A DNA stretch of 64,000 bases, taken from the NCBI GenBank assembly GCA_000320605.2, contig KB445806.1, positions 563,009-627,008 on the forward strand, read 5' to 3'. Positions 47,601 through 57,739 of this stretch are shown here, piece by piece. Within the stretch, counting starts at the first letter, position 1, and each line of letters opens with the position of its first letter. The position numbers and the translations under genes were made by a program. The notes beneath the pieces were generated by a model that did not search any database, had not been told where the DNA came from, and worked only from the letters and a program-made list of their open reading frames with translations. Origin of the DNA: Gelatoporia subvermispora B (taxonomy: Eukaryota > Basidiomycota > Agaricomycetes > Polyporales > Gelatoporiaceae).

Positions 47601-48534
47601 AACGCCGTAATGTTGCCTTGAAGATTGAGCGTGTGAAAGTTGCGCAACAGCGCAAATGTGAAGCAGGTCTCGGGTTCGAAGACCGTGGAGGGCCACCAGC
47701 TGGCTCGCAAGCACTGGCGCCATCCGTCGATGCGAAGATCGCATTGGCAGTAGCATACTTTGATGCGATGAACACCGTTGACATGTATGATGGTGACGTC
47801 GCGAGCCACAGACGTTGGGCACAGCTGGCGGAGAGGATGTCCGAGTTGTACGACGAGACCTAATTCGCAGAGGGACGTCCTCTGAAAAAAAGCGCCGTTC
47901 CATTGCTAGCCCCGCTCAACATGGGTGCACCTCATGCATAGCGCGGCGATCTCACCTGTACAATGTGCAGCGGCAAAGCCGCATGCGAATCCTTCATGCA
48001 AGCTTGACAAAGCAGCTCGCCCCCATGGCAATCTACGCATCGATATTCCGCGGCAAAAGCCTCGCACTGGGGGCAAGCATCTTGGGTATAGTCCGCCCGG
48101 CCCTCTAGCCTGATGTTCTCGTTGAGATAGCCTGCGCGGAACTCAAGCCAAGTTTGAAGAGGCGCATCCTGTATGTGCATCAGTAGGCGCAACGCGGAGG
48201 TATTCTAGAGGCAATGTACCGAGTTTTCGTAGCGCTTTTTTGCCTTCGCGCGAATCTGGAAACCCGATCCGTCGTGGACAATCTCGGTGGTAAGATTCTG
48301 TGCATCCTCAGGCCATTCGGTGACGCAGAACGCGTCTCCAGGACTGCAGGTAGGGGTGATCTTCAGCAAGCTGGGGGCTTTGCCCAAGGGGCGCGCCTGC
48401 ATTCGCACACGACGCCGATCTTCAGAAAGCTCCACAAGAGCTGCATTGTGAGTGCCGCTGCTTCCATCTCTGTGATTGTACAGCGCAGGATGCTCGTTCT
48501 TGCGTTTCTTGTGGGACTGGCGAGGCTGCGACAT
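44700..48534 (-). CDS. KDZ-3 transposase (CxC2 + KDZ RNase H-fold)
   Basis: ATG at 48534 (MSQPRQSHKKRKNEHP). A basic start is followed by the exon LQTWLEFRAGYLNENIRLEG with a CxC2-like cluster (CPQCEAFAAEYRCVDC, LLCQACMKDSHAALPLHI). Then LNLQGNITAFDYY, PCHACPHPG, SMDCNFRLKG (first Asp), VTCAQHELFRANGLGDLQRG, TYDIACVYF (second Asp) and HLDGEGCERCWS (Glu). The C-terminal half is a coiled region (MFANQFKVKNVVGQ, GQRTISWIWYQ) and the last exon ALRIEWAKACARALRWWEEV ends in an acidic, Ser-rich tail at 44700. Exon structure matches KDZ-2, including the last intron (G|CC at the junction). No stop or frameshift is seen in the inferred exons, so this is the best candidate for an active transposase here. 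It lies 126 bp downstream of the TET/JBP gene. Confidence 0.88.
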
Positions 48535-48659
48535 ACCGTGTACGTGGCGGTTACAGTTCACGAGCGGCAATGCCAAACATACGCATACGCGGCATAGATC
48601 ATGTTGGATAAGTTCACGTGAGAATGCTAATTTCGAAAGCGAGTACCAAGAACAAACCA

Positions 48660-50542
48660 CTAATCCAGGTCCGTAGAATACCCATCGAACGAGAACACCG
48701 CTGTGCGATCTTCGTGAAGCATGCCCACCTTAGAGAAGTAGTGGATCCCCTCTTTCCATTCCCCCGCCCGGTTCTTGTGAAACTCATTCAGGAATTGCGG
48801 GTCTTCATCCTTCAGCTGCACAAACGTCCTGAAACCACACCCCTCATATCGGAAGAGGTCGCCTGCCGCGTACTGTGTGAATGACCAGCGCTCTTCGCCT
48901 GGTTGAGTGTTAACGTTGCCATGCAAGATTGATGCCGATGGGATAATAGCGAGCGTGGTGGGAGGAAACTCGACGGCGATTCCAAGCTGGCGAAGGAGGA
49001 GATGGCCTCCAGCACGATAATCGAAGCACCCGCCAGCATAGACGATGCAGATGCCATCCGCCAGGTTTTCGGCATCCACGTGTTCGTACGTGACTGTATG
49101 GGGCGGGAAGTTGAACGAGGCGGCGGGGAAGGGGGAACATTCAAAGGGCCGCTGCAGGGTGGGGTCGCGTTTCTCGAGAGACATAATGCAATCAACGTAT
49201 TTCTTGTACAGCTTCGGCATGTAAAATGTGAAGGCACCTACAGATCAATGCGTATGGTAACAAAGTAGAGTAATGTAAGGGCTTACTTCTCGCAAATCCC
49301 ACCAGTCGCTGGAGGACAGGGTGGCTGCAAAGCTTCCTTAGAGCAGCGTGCCTGCGAGGTGAGCGCGCTATGTTCATGGGGACGGTGCGCCCCCCGCCAA
49401 ATGAATAGCCGGTCGAGATTGTAGCGTATGTTCCACGGCGATGGTCCTCGCACTTGAGAGACATGCTGGAGCGAAACTGTTTGAGTAGCTGATCCAGCTC
49501 TGCGAATAGGGCCTGCCACGACTCTCCCCCCGCAGGCCGGCCCACAAAGACGGCGAATACGACACCGTCCTTGTCAACGAGGGCTAGAGGTGCGCTGCAT
49601 AGCATGAGGACACTTGAAGATAAGAGCGGCATGTTTGGCATACCTGCCATCCCATTCAACTACGGAAATCCCCTGCTCCCGAGCCTCATCTAGGCTGTGC
49701 AGCACCTTTCCCGCATTCTGACGACGGCCTTTCCATCCCCTATCGACGCGAAGCACCTCGTTGACGGCACCGTCGACCTTAAGAAACTTCAGCGAGCGAT
49801 AGCGCCGCGACATCGATGCCCGCACGGCATATCCAGATAGCGGGGCGGCGAGCTTCTTTTGCAACTCCTTTCGCTTGCGCTTCAGTCGCCTCCACTGCTT
49901 GTGTGTGATTCCAGGAGGAAACTTAGGCTGCTCGTGGGTTGTTCCCGTGGCTAAGTCTGGAAGCTTGCCGGTAGAGGCTGCCTCAAACGAAGGCGAGCCC
50001 AGATGCTGAGAAAGCTGGGAAGGCGGCAGATCCAGAGAGAAGGCTGCTTCCTCGGCACCAAGCAAAGGTGTCAAGATGGGCGACGGAGGGGCTGAGGAAA
50101 GCGGGGTGAGAGAAGATGGAGGCCGGCTTTGTAGATCAGCCCTGTGTTCAGCTTGCAGGTCAAGCAGCTTGAAGCTCGCAGCTTGAAGCTCGCGCCACGA
50201 GCAGTCAATCTGAAGGACATGAGGCGATGACAGGTATGGGGAGAATTCCCGACCACTCCGAGTCTATGCGTGGGCGTTGAGAAATCCTCTATCCGTATGG
50301 CACAGGCTCGAACATACCTTGCGCCCAGTGTCGGCAGCAGCCGGCGGTTGTTTCTCCACAGGTTGCATTCCCACACGAGAGCCCAGGGCAACAGGCTGAT
50401 ATGTGAGTAGTCTCAATGCGAGGATGAGTCCAAGGACGCGAGAGGTTATGGCTGAGGGCAGCGGATGTTCAAGCCAACGAGGTTCAACTGTTTGGACCAA
50501 CTTAGCGCCGAAATGACGCAGCCGTCCAATGACGTCGCTCAT
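48660..50542 (-). CDS. KDZ-3 TET/JBP-family dioxygenase
   Basis: ATG at 50542 starts MSDVIGRLRHFGAKLVQTVE; a phase-0 intron (about 50317-50212) joins GRK to IDCSWRELQAASFKL. The next exon holds a basic patch (WRRLKRKRKELQKK) and ISVVEWDGR. Following exons give VDKDGVVFAVFVGRPAGG, TISTGYSFGGGRTVP and the catalytic part: YEHVDAENLADG (HxD), CFDYRAGGHLLLRQLG, FPPTTLAIIPSASILHGN (His), EERWSFTQYAAGDLFRY (Arg). Every ligand expected of an active enzyme is present. The protein would oxidise 5-methylcytosine or a similar base in the nucleus; that is family knowledge, not shown here. It ends just before the transposase on the same strand, the same order as in KDZ-2. Confidence 0.86.
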
Positions 50543-50577
50543 GCTCAAGATATATGATCTCGATATTATAAGACATA

Positions 50578-50610
50578 GCACATTCCCTGTTCCCTTCACA
50601 GGGAATGTGC
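50578..50610. promoter_or_regulatory. Perfect 13-bp hairpin upstream of the KDZ-3 TET/JBP gene
   Basis: GCACATTCCCTGT (50578-50590) and ACAGGGAATGTGC (50598-50610) are exact inverted repeats around a 7-base loop. It lies 36 bp before the ATG at 50542, so it is probably in the 5' leader or core promoter. It could be a dimer-protein site or an RNA stem. Confidence 0.6.
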
Positions 50611-51035
50611 GATGATTTTGCAGAGGTTTTATATACATACTAGTACTACATTAGATCTTGAGAAATGCAGGCAATGCTGTTAGTGTAGGTTAGTTTACTT
50701 GCTTAGATGTCTGAACTTTGAAGGACTGCGGCCACATCACACTTGCCAGTATCATCTGTACATCATCATAACTTTACGGCTCATTGTTGTGATAGCATTG
50801 TACCCTGTACATCAGTCGTCAGCTCATTCAGTACTGCAGCACATTCACGTACTTCCAGCTTCAAGCTACATGCCGCTGGTGACAAATGTGTGTCCAACAC
50901 GGAAACACAGAACACCACTAAATCACGTGACCTTGAATCTACGGCCGCTTGCCCAACTACCCACGAGTTCATTTCGGCACACTCAAGACAGATGCATTGC
51001 GATAGACCAACGACACAATACATGATATTCCTACG
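50611..51035. other. Intergenic region between TET/JBP and the double RNase H1-N gene
   Basis: No gene is seen in these 425 bases. They should include the TET/JBP promoter and the 3' end of the gene at 51036. Confidence 0.5.
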
Positions 51036-52804
51036 TTACGAGATGGGAGGCAGTGTATCCAACGAGCGGCTTTCAAACACACGAATGAATCCTAGCTGCT
51101 TGGCGCGCTCGAAGGCGGCCAATCCATCCTCCATACTGACGAACCCGTTGAACACAGCGCAAGGAACGCACAGTACGAGCTCAGCACAATCCAACCTATG
51201 ACGCCGTTAGCAGCTGCTCCAAAGTTTCTCCAAGGGACGTACCAATCGGCGAAGACCCCGACATCCAAGCCTCGAAATACGACAATGCAATGCGCATCCC
51301 CTACAGGTACGCTGCCTGTAGAAAAAGGATGGACCCTTGAGCCAAAGTCGTGCACAGCGCGTTCTGTTAAGACATCAACGCATGATAAGCGATGGAACGC
51401 GCACGCATGCTTACCGACAAGCACCTCGCGAATACGCTCCAGAGGCACGTCGTACACGGCGCCTCGAGCCTGCGCCCGCTCGAAAACTGCCCGCGCGAGC
51501 TGTAGCTCCGGGTAGCCTTTCCATGCAGCGCCCGAGAAGCCTACAATCGATGCGGCGCATTCATTCCTGTGCGCACATCAGAACCCACGCCCCCTTCAAC
51601 TTGCAGATGACACATACCAGGACGTGAATACCCCCGGTCTCGACCCGATAGTCACCGCGTACACTTTACAATGCTTCCGGCTGCCTCCCCTAGCACGACC
51701 GCTCTTCGCTGGCACTATCACACAATTAGTAGTTTTTACGGCAACGCGTGAGACCCCGCACCTTCTGCAGCAGGTCCTGCACACTGTCCTGCCAAGCCCG
51801 CTTGGTTCCTCGTGCTCAACGCATGCTGGCTACTGTCAGGGATGCCTTGAGTTGCGTAAGCGGTGTCTACCCTTGACGACATTGGTCAGAATCACACTAC
51901 GAGTAACAAATGCAGCCCTCACCAATGCTCCATGAGACCAGTCCTGGTGCCGGATTCTACGACATAACGGAACTGCTGAGAACCAGAACTGCTATCTGCG
52001 CGCCATGCCTGCTTTCCCTTGCTCGACGGAGATGCAGGCGGACTCGGCTGATTCACGGCTCGTACCTCCGACGCCGGGCTGGTCAGTTTCATGTATTTAT
52101 TACGAGGCGACTGCGGCATTCTCAGCATCGGCGTCGGAGGCCTCAATCTTGTTAGGCCAGACGGCCTTGGCGGCATTGACGGCGGCATTGCAGCCGCAAT
52201 AGGCGGGGTTATAGGTCTCTCACGCAGTACTTCCCCGTGCCTCACGCCGTCTCTGAACTGCGGAGCGCTCTCAGCCCCTCGGGTATAAACCAGCGGCGGT
52301 CTCTCAGCCGACGGCACCGGTTGGGTATCGGTAGGAGCTGCAGGTATGCATTCAGCGATGATAATGGGTCTCCGCAAGCACGACACTTACTGTTGGGAGG
52401 GCCCTCGTCACAGGGTGTCGCCGGTCGCGTAGGAGGCAGTGGAACCGACCCGCCACAATTTGGGCATCTTGTTGGACCCCCACAATTGCCGCACAACGTA
52501 ATCGGTTCCGCCTCATCAGCACGACGCAACTGCTCAGCCATCCTCCGGGGCCCGAAGCTACGGACGCGATGCGCGGATTCTCCTGCCCTTGAACTCATTG
52601 TCGGTGCGGAATGGGTATATGTTGATGACACGCTGACGTGCGCGGTGCCTGGTCACAGGTTTCAGCGCTTGTAGCAGACAAGCAGCGGAACTACGTACAG
52701 GATTCATTTTGAGATACATGCAGACCGAGCTCTAGCATGAGATTAACGAGGGCTGCGTCCTCCCCGGCGTCGTTGTCGTCGGCCTCGTGGGCAGCAGTGA
52801 CCAT
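51036..52804 (-). CDS. KDZ-3 cargo: zinc-binding protein with two RNase H1 N-terminal-type domains
   Basis: I rebuilt seven exons: 52804-52699, 52648-52391, 52337-51923, 51800-51618, 51562-51415, 51363-51243 and 51195-51036. All phases agree. The start is acidic (HEADDNDAGEDAALVNLMLE). Exon 2 has paired CxxC motifs (CGNCGG, CPNCGG); exon 3 is Pro-rich; exon 4 opens with CRTCCRRCG. Two copies of a compact domain follow: KVYAVTIGSRPGVFTSW then NECAASIVGFSGAAWKGY, and HCIVVFRGLDVGVFADW then LDCAELVLCVPCAVFNGF. Each shows the V-x-x-G-x-x-x-G-V-[FY]-x-x-W ... C ... F-x-G-[FY] pattern of the hybrid-binding N-terminus of RNase H1. No RNase H catalytic domain follows; the stop is TAA at 51036. A role in binding RNA:DNA hybrids is inference. 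Other basidiomycetes also have stand-alone domains of this type. Confidence 0.75.
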
Positions 52805-53245
52805 GACTGATGAGGCGGTGAGGAATGGGAGGTGATAAAGAGATGGCGGGTGAGAAACAAGCAAATGAGGGTGAAGGAGAGAAGAAGGGAAGAGGGAAAG
52901 AGCTGAGATGCTGAGGTCCCTGCCTAAGCAGGTCTTATATACGCCTCACAGCCTGAATTCTGGCTCCGATGCGCAGAACTGTGCAGTTCTCGTGTGATCT
53001 CTGCTGTGCAATTCACATGCTGGCGGCGAGATAGCCGGCGGCGGAAGATGCCATGAGTTTCCGATAGTGGATGCCGCACCCGCCTGGGAAACAGGCCGGC
53101 GCCCCATGTGTATCGCCTGCCAAAACAGAGATATGCAATCAGTAAATATGTACTCACCAGGGGGTCTTGTGAGGCGCAATTGAATCGCCGCAAGGGCCTA
53201 GATATACCTGCACGTTTTCAAAAGCTGCCTCAACTCTCCACGATC
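52805..53245. promoter_or_regulatory. Divergent promoter region inside KDZ-3
   Basis: 441 bases between the starts of the double RNase H1-N gene (minus) and the HMG-like gene (plus). The left part is a purine-rich run (52805-52915). Shared regulation is likely but not shown. Confidence 0.45.
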
Positions 53246-55827
53246 ATGGCCCGCGGTAATAAAGCCCCACAAAAAAGAGGCCTGAAGTCGTCGTTCAGCC
53301 CCATGCGACTGGAATTTCTTCACAGCCACCGAGAGGAATTCCGCAAGGCGCAGCAGCTGGGGAATCCGAGGGCCATTAGCAAATTCTACTCGCGAATTAC
53401 GAACAAATGGTTCGTACTGTTCGGATACGAGCTCCCGGTGAGCCAAGACCCACCGATCAACGTTGATGAGGTTATTGTTGGCGATCTTGAGCGTATTCCT
53501 GGTATGGACGAAGGGTCGGAGGAGGACAAGGCTGCAAGGATGAAGATCTACCAGGGGATGCGTACGGTCAGCCCAAAAGTTTGCTGTAGCTGGTGGATGC
53601 TCACCCCGTGGCCGCAGAAATTGCAGCAGTGGTTCTTGCACGACCGGGGGAAAGCGCCAGGTGCAGCCGACAGCAAAGAGGTGAAGAAACTCTTTGCAGC
53701 AATCGCAAAGGAGTCCGCTCGGCCGCCGCGCAAACTATCTGCGCTTGCCTACTACCAGAAGGTCTACTACCAGGATCGTGTGAAGGAAGCCTTCAAGGCT
53801 CGCTACTCCGAGGTCTTCAAAGCTTGGCAAGAGTCCTGCAGGTCTAGCGCTGATCTGCAAAAGCCGCCGGCACAGCTGAAGATCAGAAACGAGGTTGCTG
53901 CTGAACAATGGGCCCAAGAATCCCAGGAGTTTCGAGATGAGCTGTTGCAGTTGCTGCAGGAGGAGCATGATCGCGAAGTTGAGGAGGCAAAGCGGTTGGA
54001 GGTAACCAACGAATACGCGGACATCAGCCAGTAGGCGCACAGCTCTTTGCACTGGTTTTGGCTGAAGCGATATGATAGGGCTATGAAGGAGGCTTCCATC
54101 TTCCTGCATGCAATTGCCAAAGGGCTTGAATGGCGGTATGGGCTGGCAGTGTCCATCCTGATGGCTGGGCCGATGCCCGAGAAAGGGGGCTCGCTCGAGG
54201 TTCTAAGGCGCGTCATATTTGATCTTCAGCATTAGCTGGGCATCTTGACGCATAGCATAGCGTTCACGCTGGGGCGACCAGTGATGCGGCCGCGCTGAAG
54301 TGGCCGAATTGGGACAAGGAGGGGTATGGACAGGTCGAGAGCGCAATGCTCAAGTTTGCAGATAGAGTGTTTCGTGAGTAGATTTCGCGAGGTGCAACAA
54401 GCTTAGGCAGCTTACCTGGTTGCAGCCCTGAGCGAGCGAGCACTGCGCGTGGCGAAATACGCTGCTGCTCTGAATGCCGCCCGCAGTGCGTCTGGCAGCG
54501 AGCAGATCACAGCGCCCGCAACGACAACCGCACCCACGCAGGTGAATCAAGCGCGCGGTATTTTGGATACACCTGTAGTGGCTAAAGTGCCTGAGCGTCC
54601 TAAGCGCGGATCTGTGAAGAAACCAAGCAAGCGCAACCGGAAGGGGAAGGGTCGCCGAGTTCTGATTGAACGCGAGTCAGAGGCTGAAGCAGAGTCAACA
54701 CCGGATCACAGTTCTTCCAGTGAGCAAGAGGCCAGTAGCGACGCCGGTGGTGGAGACGACGAAAGCAGTGGCAGCAGCACAGGCGAGGGCAACGGCAGTA
54801 GCAGCGCTGGGGAGCACGACAGAAGCATCAGACGTGAAGAGTCTGAAATTCAAGAAGGCAGCAGTAGACAGGAGACAGGCGGCGAGCACAGTGGCAAGAG
54901 TGGCGGTGAGGACAGCGGCAACAGCGACGAGGATAGTGGCGAGAGCGGCGACAAGGACGGCGCATCCGACGTTCAACGTGGCGCAGGAAAGCGCTCCGCT
55001 GGGTCTGCCCAGGCGCCTCAGCCCGCTTCTACGCGCGCTTCCACGGCGCACCCACAACCAAGGGAGCATGGGAGAGTTCACGCTGGCAGTCCCGCCAACA
55101 ATTCTATCCTCAGTGCTGATATTGCGCCGCCTCAACGTCTTCTTGCCAATCCTCCAGCTTCTACTAACCTCTCAGGATGTCCAGCAAATACTCGTCACCT
55201 GTACACCAGCCTCACAGATGCGCCAGCATGGACGGTGACATGGACAACATGCGTTTCGCTTTTCCTCGCATTTGAGCGAGGGAATGGCTTTCTGGTGAGA
55301 AATTCTAATCCTCTCAGGCATTGCCTACAACTGATGTGTATTTCAGGACGTAAACCAGCGTCTTCCGACAAGCGATGCACGTCCTGCCGAATTTCGGGAC
55401 TGGTTTCAAGCTGGGCGCGAGAAGCGCTGGCCAGGTGGACCAACGATCACTGACGCTGCAGCCTTCGGCTCTCAGCTTTTAGCCTGGTGGAAGGATCTGC
55501 AGCCAGCCAAAAGAGCGGGGAAATGGTTTGAACTGTCCCGCTGGCAGTATTCCGCTCGATCACTGGTCACCCCTTCGCCGACATGGTAAACAGGGGATAT
55601 ACCTCATTCTGAAAGGGCTGCAGTGGTGGGCCTTGAAGATGGATTCAAGCAAGGATCGTGCTTCGCGGGAGGACTGGGATTCAATGGTTTCTGATGTGGT
55701 GTGGGTCCTGCAGGTATGGGCAGCGGAGGTAGCGACAGCAACAGCAACGGCAGCAGCGAGGGTGGATGAACAGGCGCGACCTCAGGGCTTGAGGCAGACG
55801 CGTTCGAGAGCAGGCCCTAGGAAATGA
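53246..55827 (+). CDS. KDZ-3 cargo: divergent HMG-like protein with Trp-rich C-terminal domain
   Basis: ATG at 53246 (MARGNKAPQKRG). The N-terminal domain (RLEFLHSHREEFRKAQ, FYSRITNKWFVLFGYELP) is related in pattern to the start of the KDZ-1 HMG gene. An in-frame 51-base intron is likely at 53570. The central HMG-like part is ESARPPRKLSALAYYQKVYY, VKEAFKARYSEVF, NEVAAEQWAQESQEF and EEHDREVEEAKRLE. Introns then join to RYDRAMKEASIFLHAIAKGL, HSVHAGATSDAAALKWPNWD and ESAMLKFADRVF. A long Ser/Glu/Gly-rich linker has a basic patch (KRNRKGKGRR). The C-terminus repeats the pattern of the KDZ-2 accessory gene (RPAEFRDWF, LLAWWKDLQP, GKQGIYLILKGLQWW). One frameshift seems needed near 55530. Stop TGA at 55825. 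DNA binding is inferred. Confidence 0.75.
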
Positions 55828-56333
55828 TCTCCAGCAGCATGTACCGTTTGTTTCCGCGAGCCTGTAATTTTACGACCGTACAAACATCGGGAATTTTCTA
55901 TTTTGGGTAATGCAGCGGCATCGTGCAATGTATTCCGCACGCTGTGCGTATGAGCTATATTAGGAAATGCGGCGGCGGTGGTCCCTTGTCGGAGGTGATC
56001 AATCGTGCACGCAAGATGACGGCAAGCGATAAAGGTGAGCCGACAACCGTCGCCTGCCATATTTGATCTTTGCTCCTCATCGCGGGAGGCACGAAGCGCA
56101 CGAAGCGCGTGGTAATAGCTGCAATAGGGGGCTCATGTTACCTATGTCACCCTTTTTGGGGTTTTCTCCGATAATAGCATCGCATTTTTCATATTCTAAA
56201 TAAGAGACATTGTCACAGGCAACAGAAATAGGCGTACAGAACTACGGTCTAGGTGGTATTTTACAAAACAAGACAAGGCAGTTGATTTGTAAAGGAACAT
56301 GGAATATGGTTTGGAAATAGGCCCCCTTGAACT
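55828..56333. other. Right subterminal, non-coding part of KDZ-3
   Basis: No gene is seen. It should contain the terminator of the HMG-like gene and the right subterminal sequences. Confidence 0.5.
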
Positions 56334-56366
56334 GCAGTCCCTTGTTTCGAAAGTCCATACAGGGAC
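56334..56366 (-). repeat. KDZ-3 right terminal inverted repeat
   Basis: The reverse complement starts GTCCCTGTATGGACTTTCG and matches 43842-43874 at 29 of 33 positions. It is followed by TG and the duplicated GTGCGTCTAT. Confidence 0.85.
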
Positions 56367-56418
56367 TGGTGCGTCTATGTATGGATAATTTCCTACATTC
56401 TTTTCACGCTGCACTTAG

Positions 56419-56852
56419 CTCTAAAGATCGAATGGGCCAAGTCGAAGGCACGTGCGAAGCGTTGGACAGAAGAAGTCATGTTGATCAACAAAGAGATGCG
56501 ACGAGCCATTGAGTACACAAGGTGGCTCGCCGACTACTGGGAGTCTCGGGCAAACCTGCGTGACGGCATCTCGCTGGAGCTTCAAGATGGTATACGGGCA
56601 TATGCTGCAGAACATGCTGCTGCAGAACGTCGGCTCGCGTCTCAGTGGGAAGAGAAATGGGCTGTCGTGCGTGCACTAGCCAAGAAGTTCTTGTCCAAGA
56701 GAGGGCTTCTCCTCACTGGCAGCGACCCTGATTCTACTTCTCATGACGTTGAGGCTTCCAATGTGGCAGGTGTGGAAGCAATTGTTCAGGTTCAAGTTGA
56801 GCATCATGGCGAGGACGAGCAGGAGGAGGAGGACAGCAATGACGATGAATGA
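56419..56852 (+). CDS. Last exon of the KDZ-2 transposase, displaced by KDZ-3
   Basis: The acceptor CACTTAG precedes CTCTAAAGATC, giving ALKIEWAKSKARAKRWTEEV, EMRRAIEYTRWLADYWESR and AYAAEHAAAERRLASQWEEK, with an acidic tail ending in TGA at 56850-56852. It aligns with the last exon of the KDZ-3 transposase (ALRIEWAKACARALRWWEEV). The phase fits the donor at 43826: MQE, then G|CT. It belongs to the gene at 40495-43826; the intron between them is now 12.6 kb instead of about 50 bases, because KDZ-3 sits in it. An internal ATG could make a short protein, but I do not think it is a gene of its own. Confidence 0.88.
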
Positions 56853-57739
56853 GTGCTGGTTTTCCAAAGTCTACTTACATTTGCATCCGGTGTCAGAGTA
56901 TGTCCCGTATAAAATAGCTTTATGGAAGATAGCAAAAGGACAAGGTGAACGAAGCTAACTTGGGTGAATTCAAGAACACTGAATCGACTAAGTGAGACAA
57001 TTATACTACGTTAGGAGAAAAAACCAGATCCGTCGAGTGTCGAACCCTTGGCAATGGTTGTGCAAATGTTGTAATAACACAGAACAGTGGCGAAGGCAAT
57101 ACCACTACACCAGCACTTCCTATACCTGTAGCATCTGTCTAATGCTCTAGATACGTACGCGATGAAGAGATGTTGTGAGTCTTGCTCCTGAAATGCAACA
57201 AACCAATACTAGAGTCAGAAGAGAAGTAGATGACCCGTTTATCTCGCTTTGTCAGGCATGTGAGAGCATGTAGAGAATACTCAAGTATCTTTTCCCTGAC
57301 CTTTTTTGGAAACTTGATTATTCGTTCGTGTCATTTTTTCGCCCTATTAGTACAGTAATATATGTTGTTTGCCACAAAAATACACCGAATGCGGTATGGG
57401 TGGACCATTGTCTGACGCGGATCCACACCGAATGCAGTACAGAAGGTGAATTGTCCGACGCGGGAGCGCCCTACATAAGGTGAACACGAGTATTTTTTTC
57501 AACGCGCGGCTCATACATAAGCGCCCGACGATGTTATTGAGGGATCGGTGCCTACCCAGATCGGGCTCATGAAATTGTTGATTTTATCTGGGAACGTTCA
57601 CCTCCTAGCGCCCCCAGAACAATCCCGAGGTGCCTAGGTGGCCCCAAGTGCTGACCAAGCATTCCCGCATGTTCGTTGCAGTCTTCCATTGTAATGGTTC
57701 CCACTGCATTCAGGGAGTACATTATAAAGGTACTATCAC
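56853..57739. other. Right subterminal region of KDZ-2 and flank
   Basis: AT-rich and without a gene. A 43-bp unit starting ACACCGAATGC is repeated twice, at 57382-57424 and 57425-57468 (diverged). The right end of KDZ-2 is probably near 57410-57475. Confidence 0.5.

Larger units (their letters stand above)
43837..56370. mobile_element. KDZ-3: KDZ transposon nested in the last intron of the KDZ-2 transposase
   Basis: It has inverted ends of 33 bp (43842-43874 and 56334-56366; 29 of 33 bases match, starting GTCCCTGTA). Outside them are the copies GGTACGTCTAT (43826-43836) and GGTGCGTCTAT (56368-56378), of which about eight bases are a target duplication. These words are the 5' splice site region of the KDZ-2 transposase's last intron. 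The 12.5-kb element holds four genes: transposase, TET/JBP and a double RNase H1-N gene on the minus strand, and an HMG-like gene on the plus strand. Confidence 0.88.
37160..57475. mobile_element. KDZ-2: KDZ transposon with TET/JBP cargo, itself invaded by KDZ-3
   Basis: Limits are set by where the NLR spacer stops on the left (about 37155) and the first spacer match on the right (about 57740), so the ends are approximate. Weak inverted similarity exists between 37182-37240 and 57475-57380 (ACAATGRTCCAC). It carries a minus-strand accessory gene, a TET/JBP gene and a transposase whose last exon is displaced to 56419 by KDZ-3. Without KDZ-3 the element would be about 7.8 kb. Confidence 0.7.

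Noticed and set aside
54032..54034. An in-frame TAG in the KDZ-3 HMG-like gene, first read as a nonsense mutation
   Set aside because: A GT-AG intron (GTAACC donor after RLE to the acceptor before RYDRAMKEAS) removes it in phase 0 and gives a smooth protein, so the gene need not be dead there.
56421..56852. A separate small gene at the right edge of KDZ-3
   Set aside because: It is the last exon of the KDZ-2 transposase by sequence, splice acceptor and phase.
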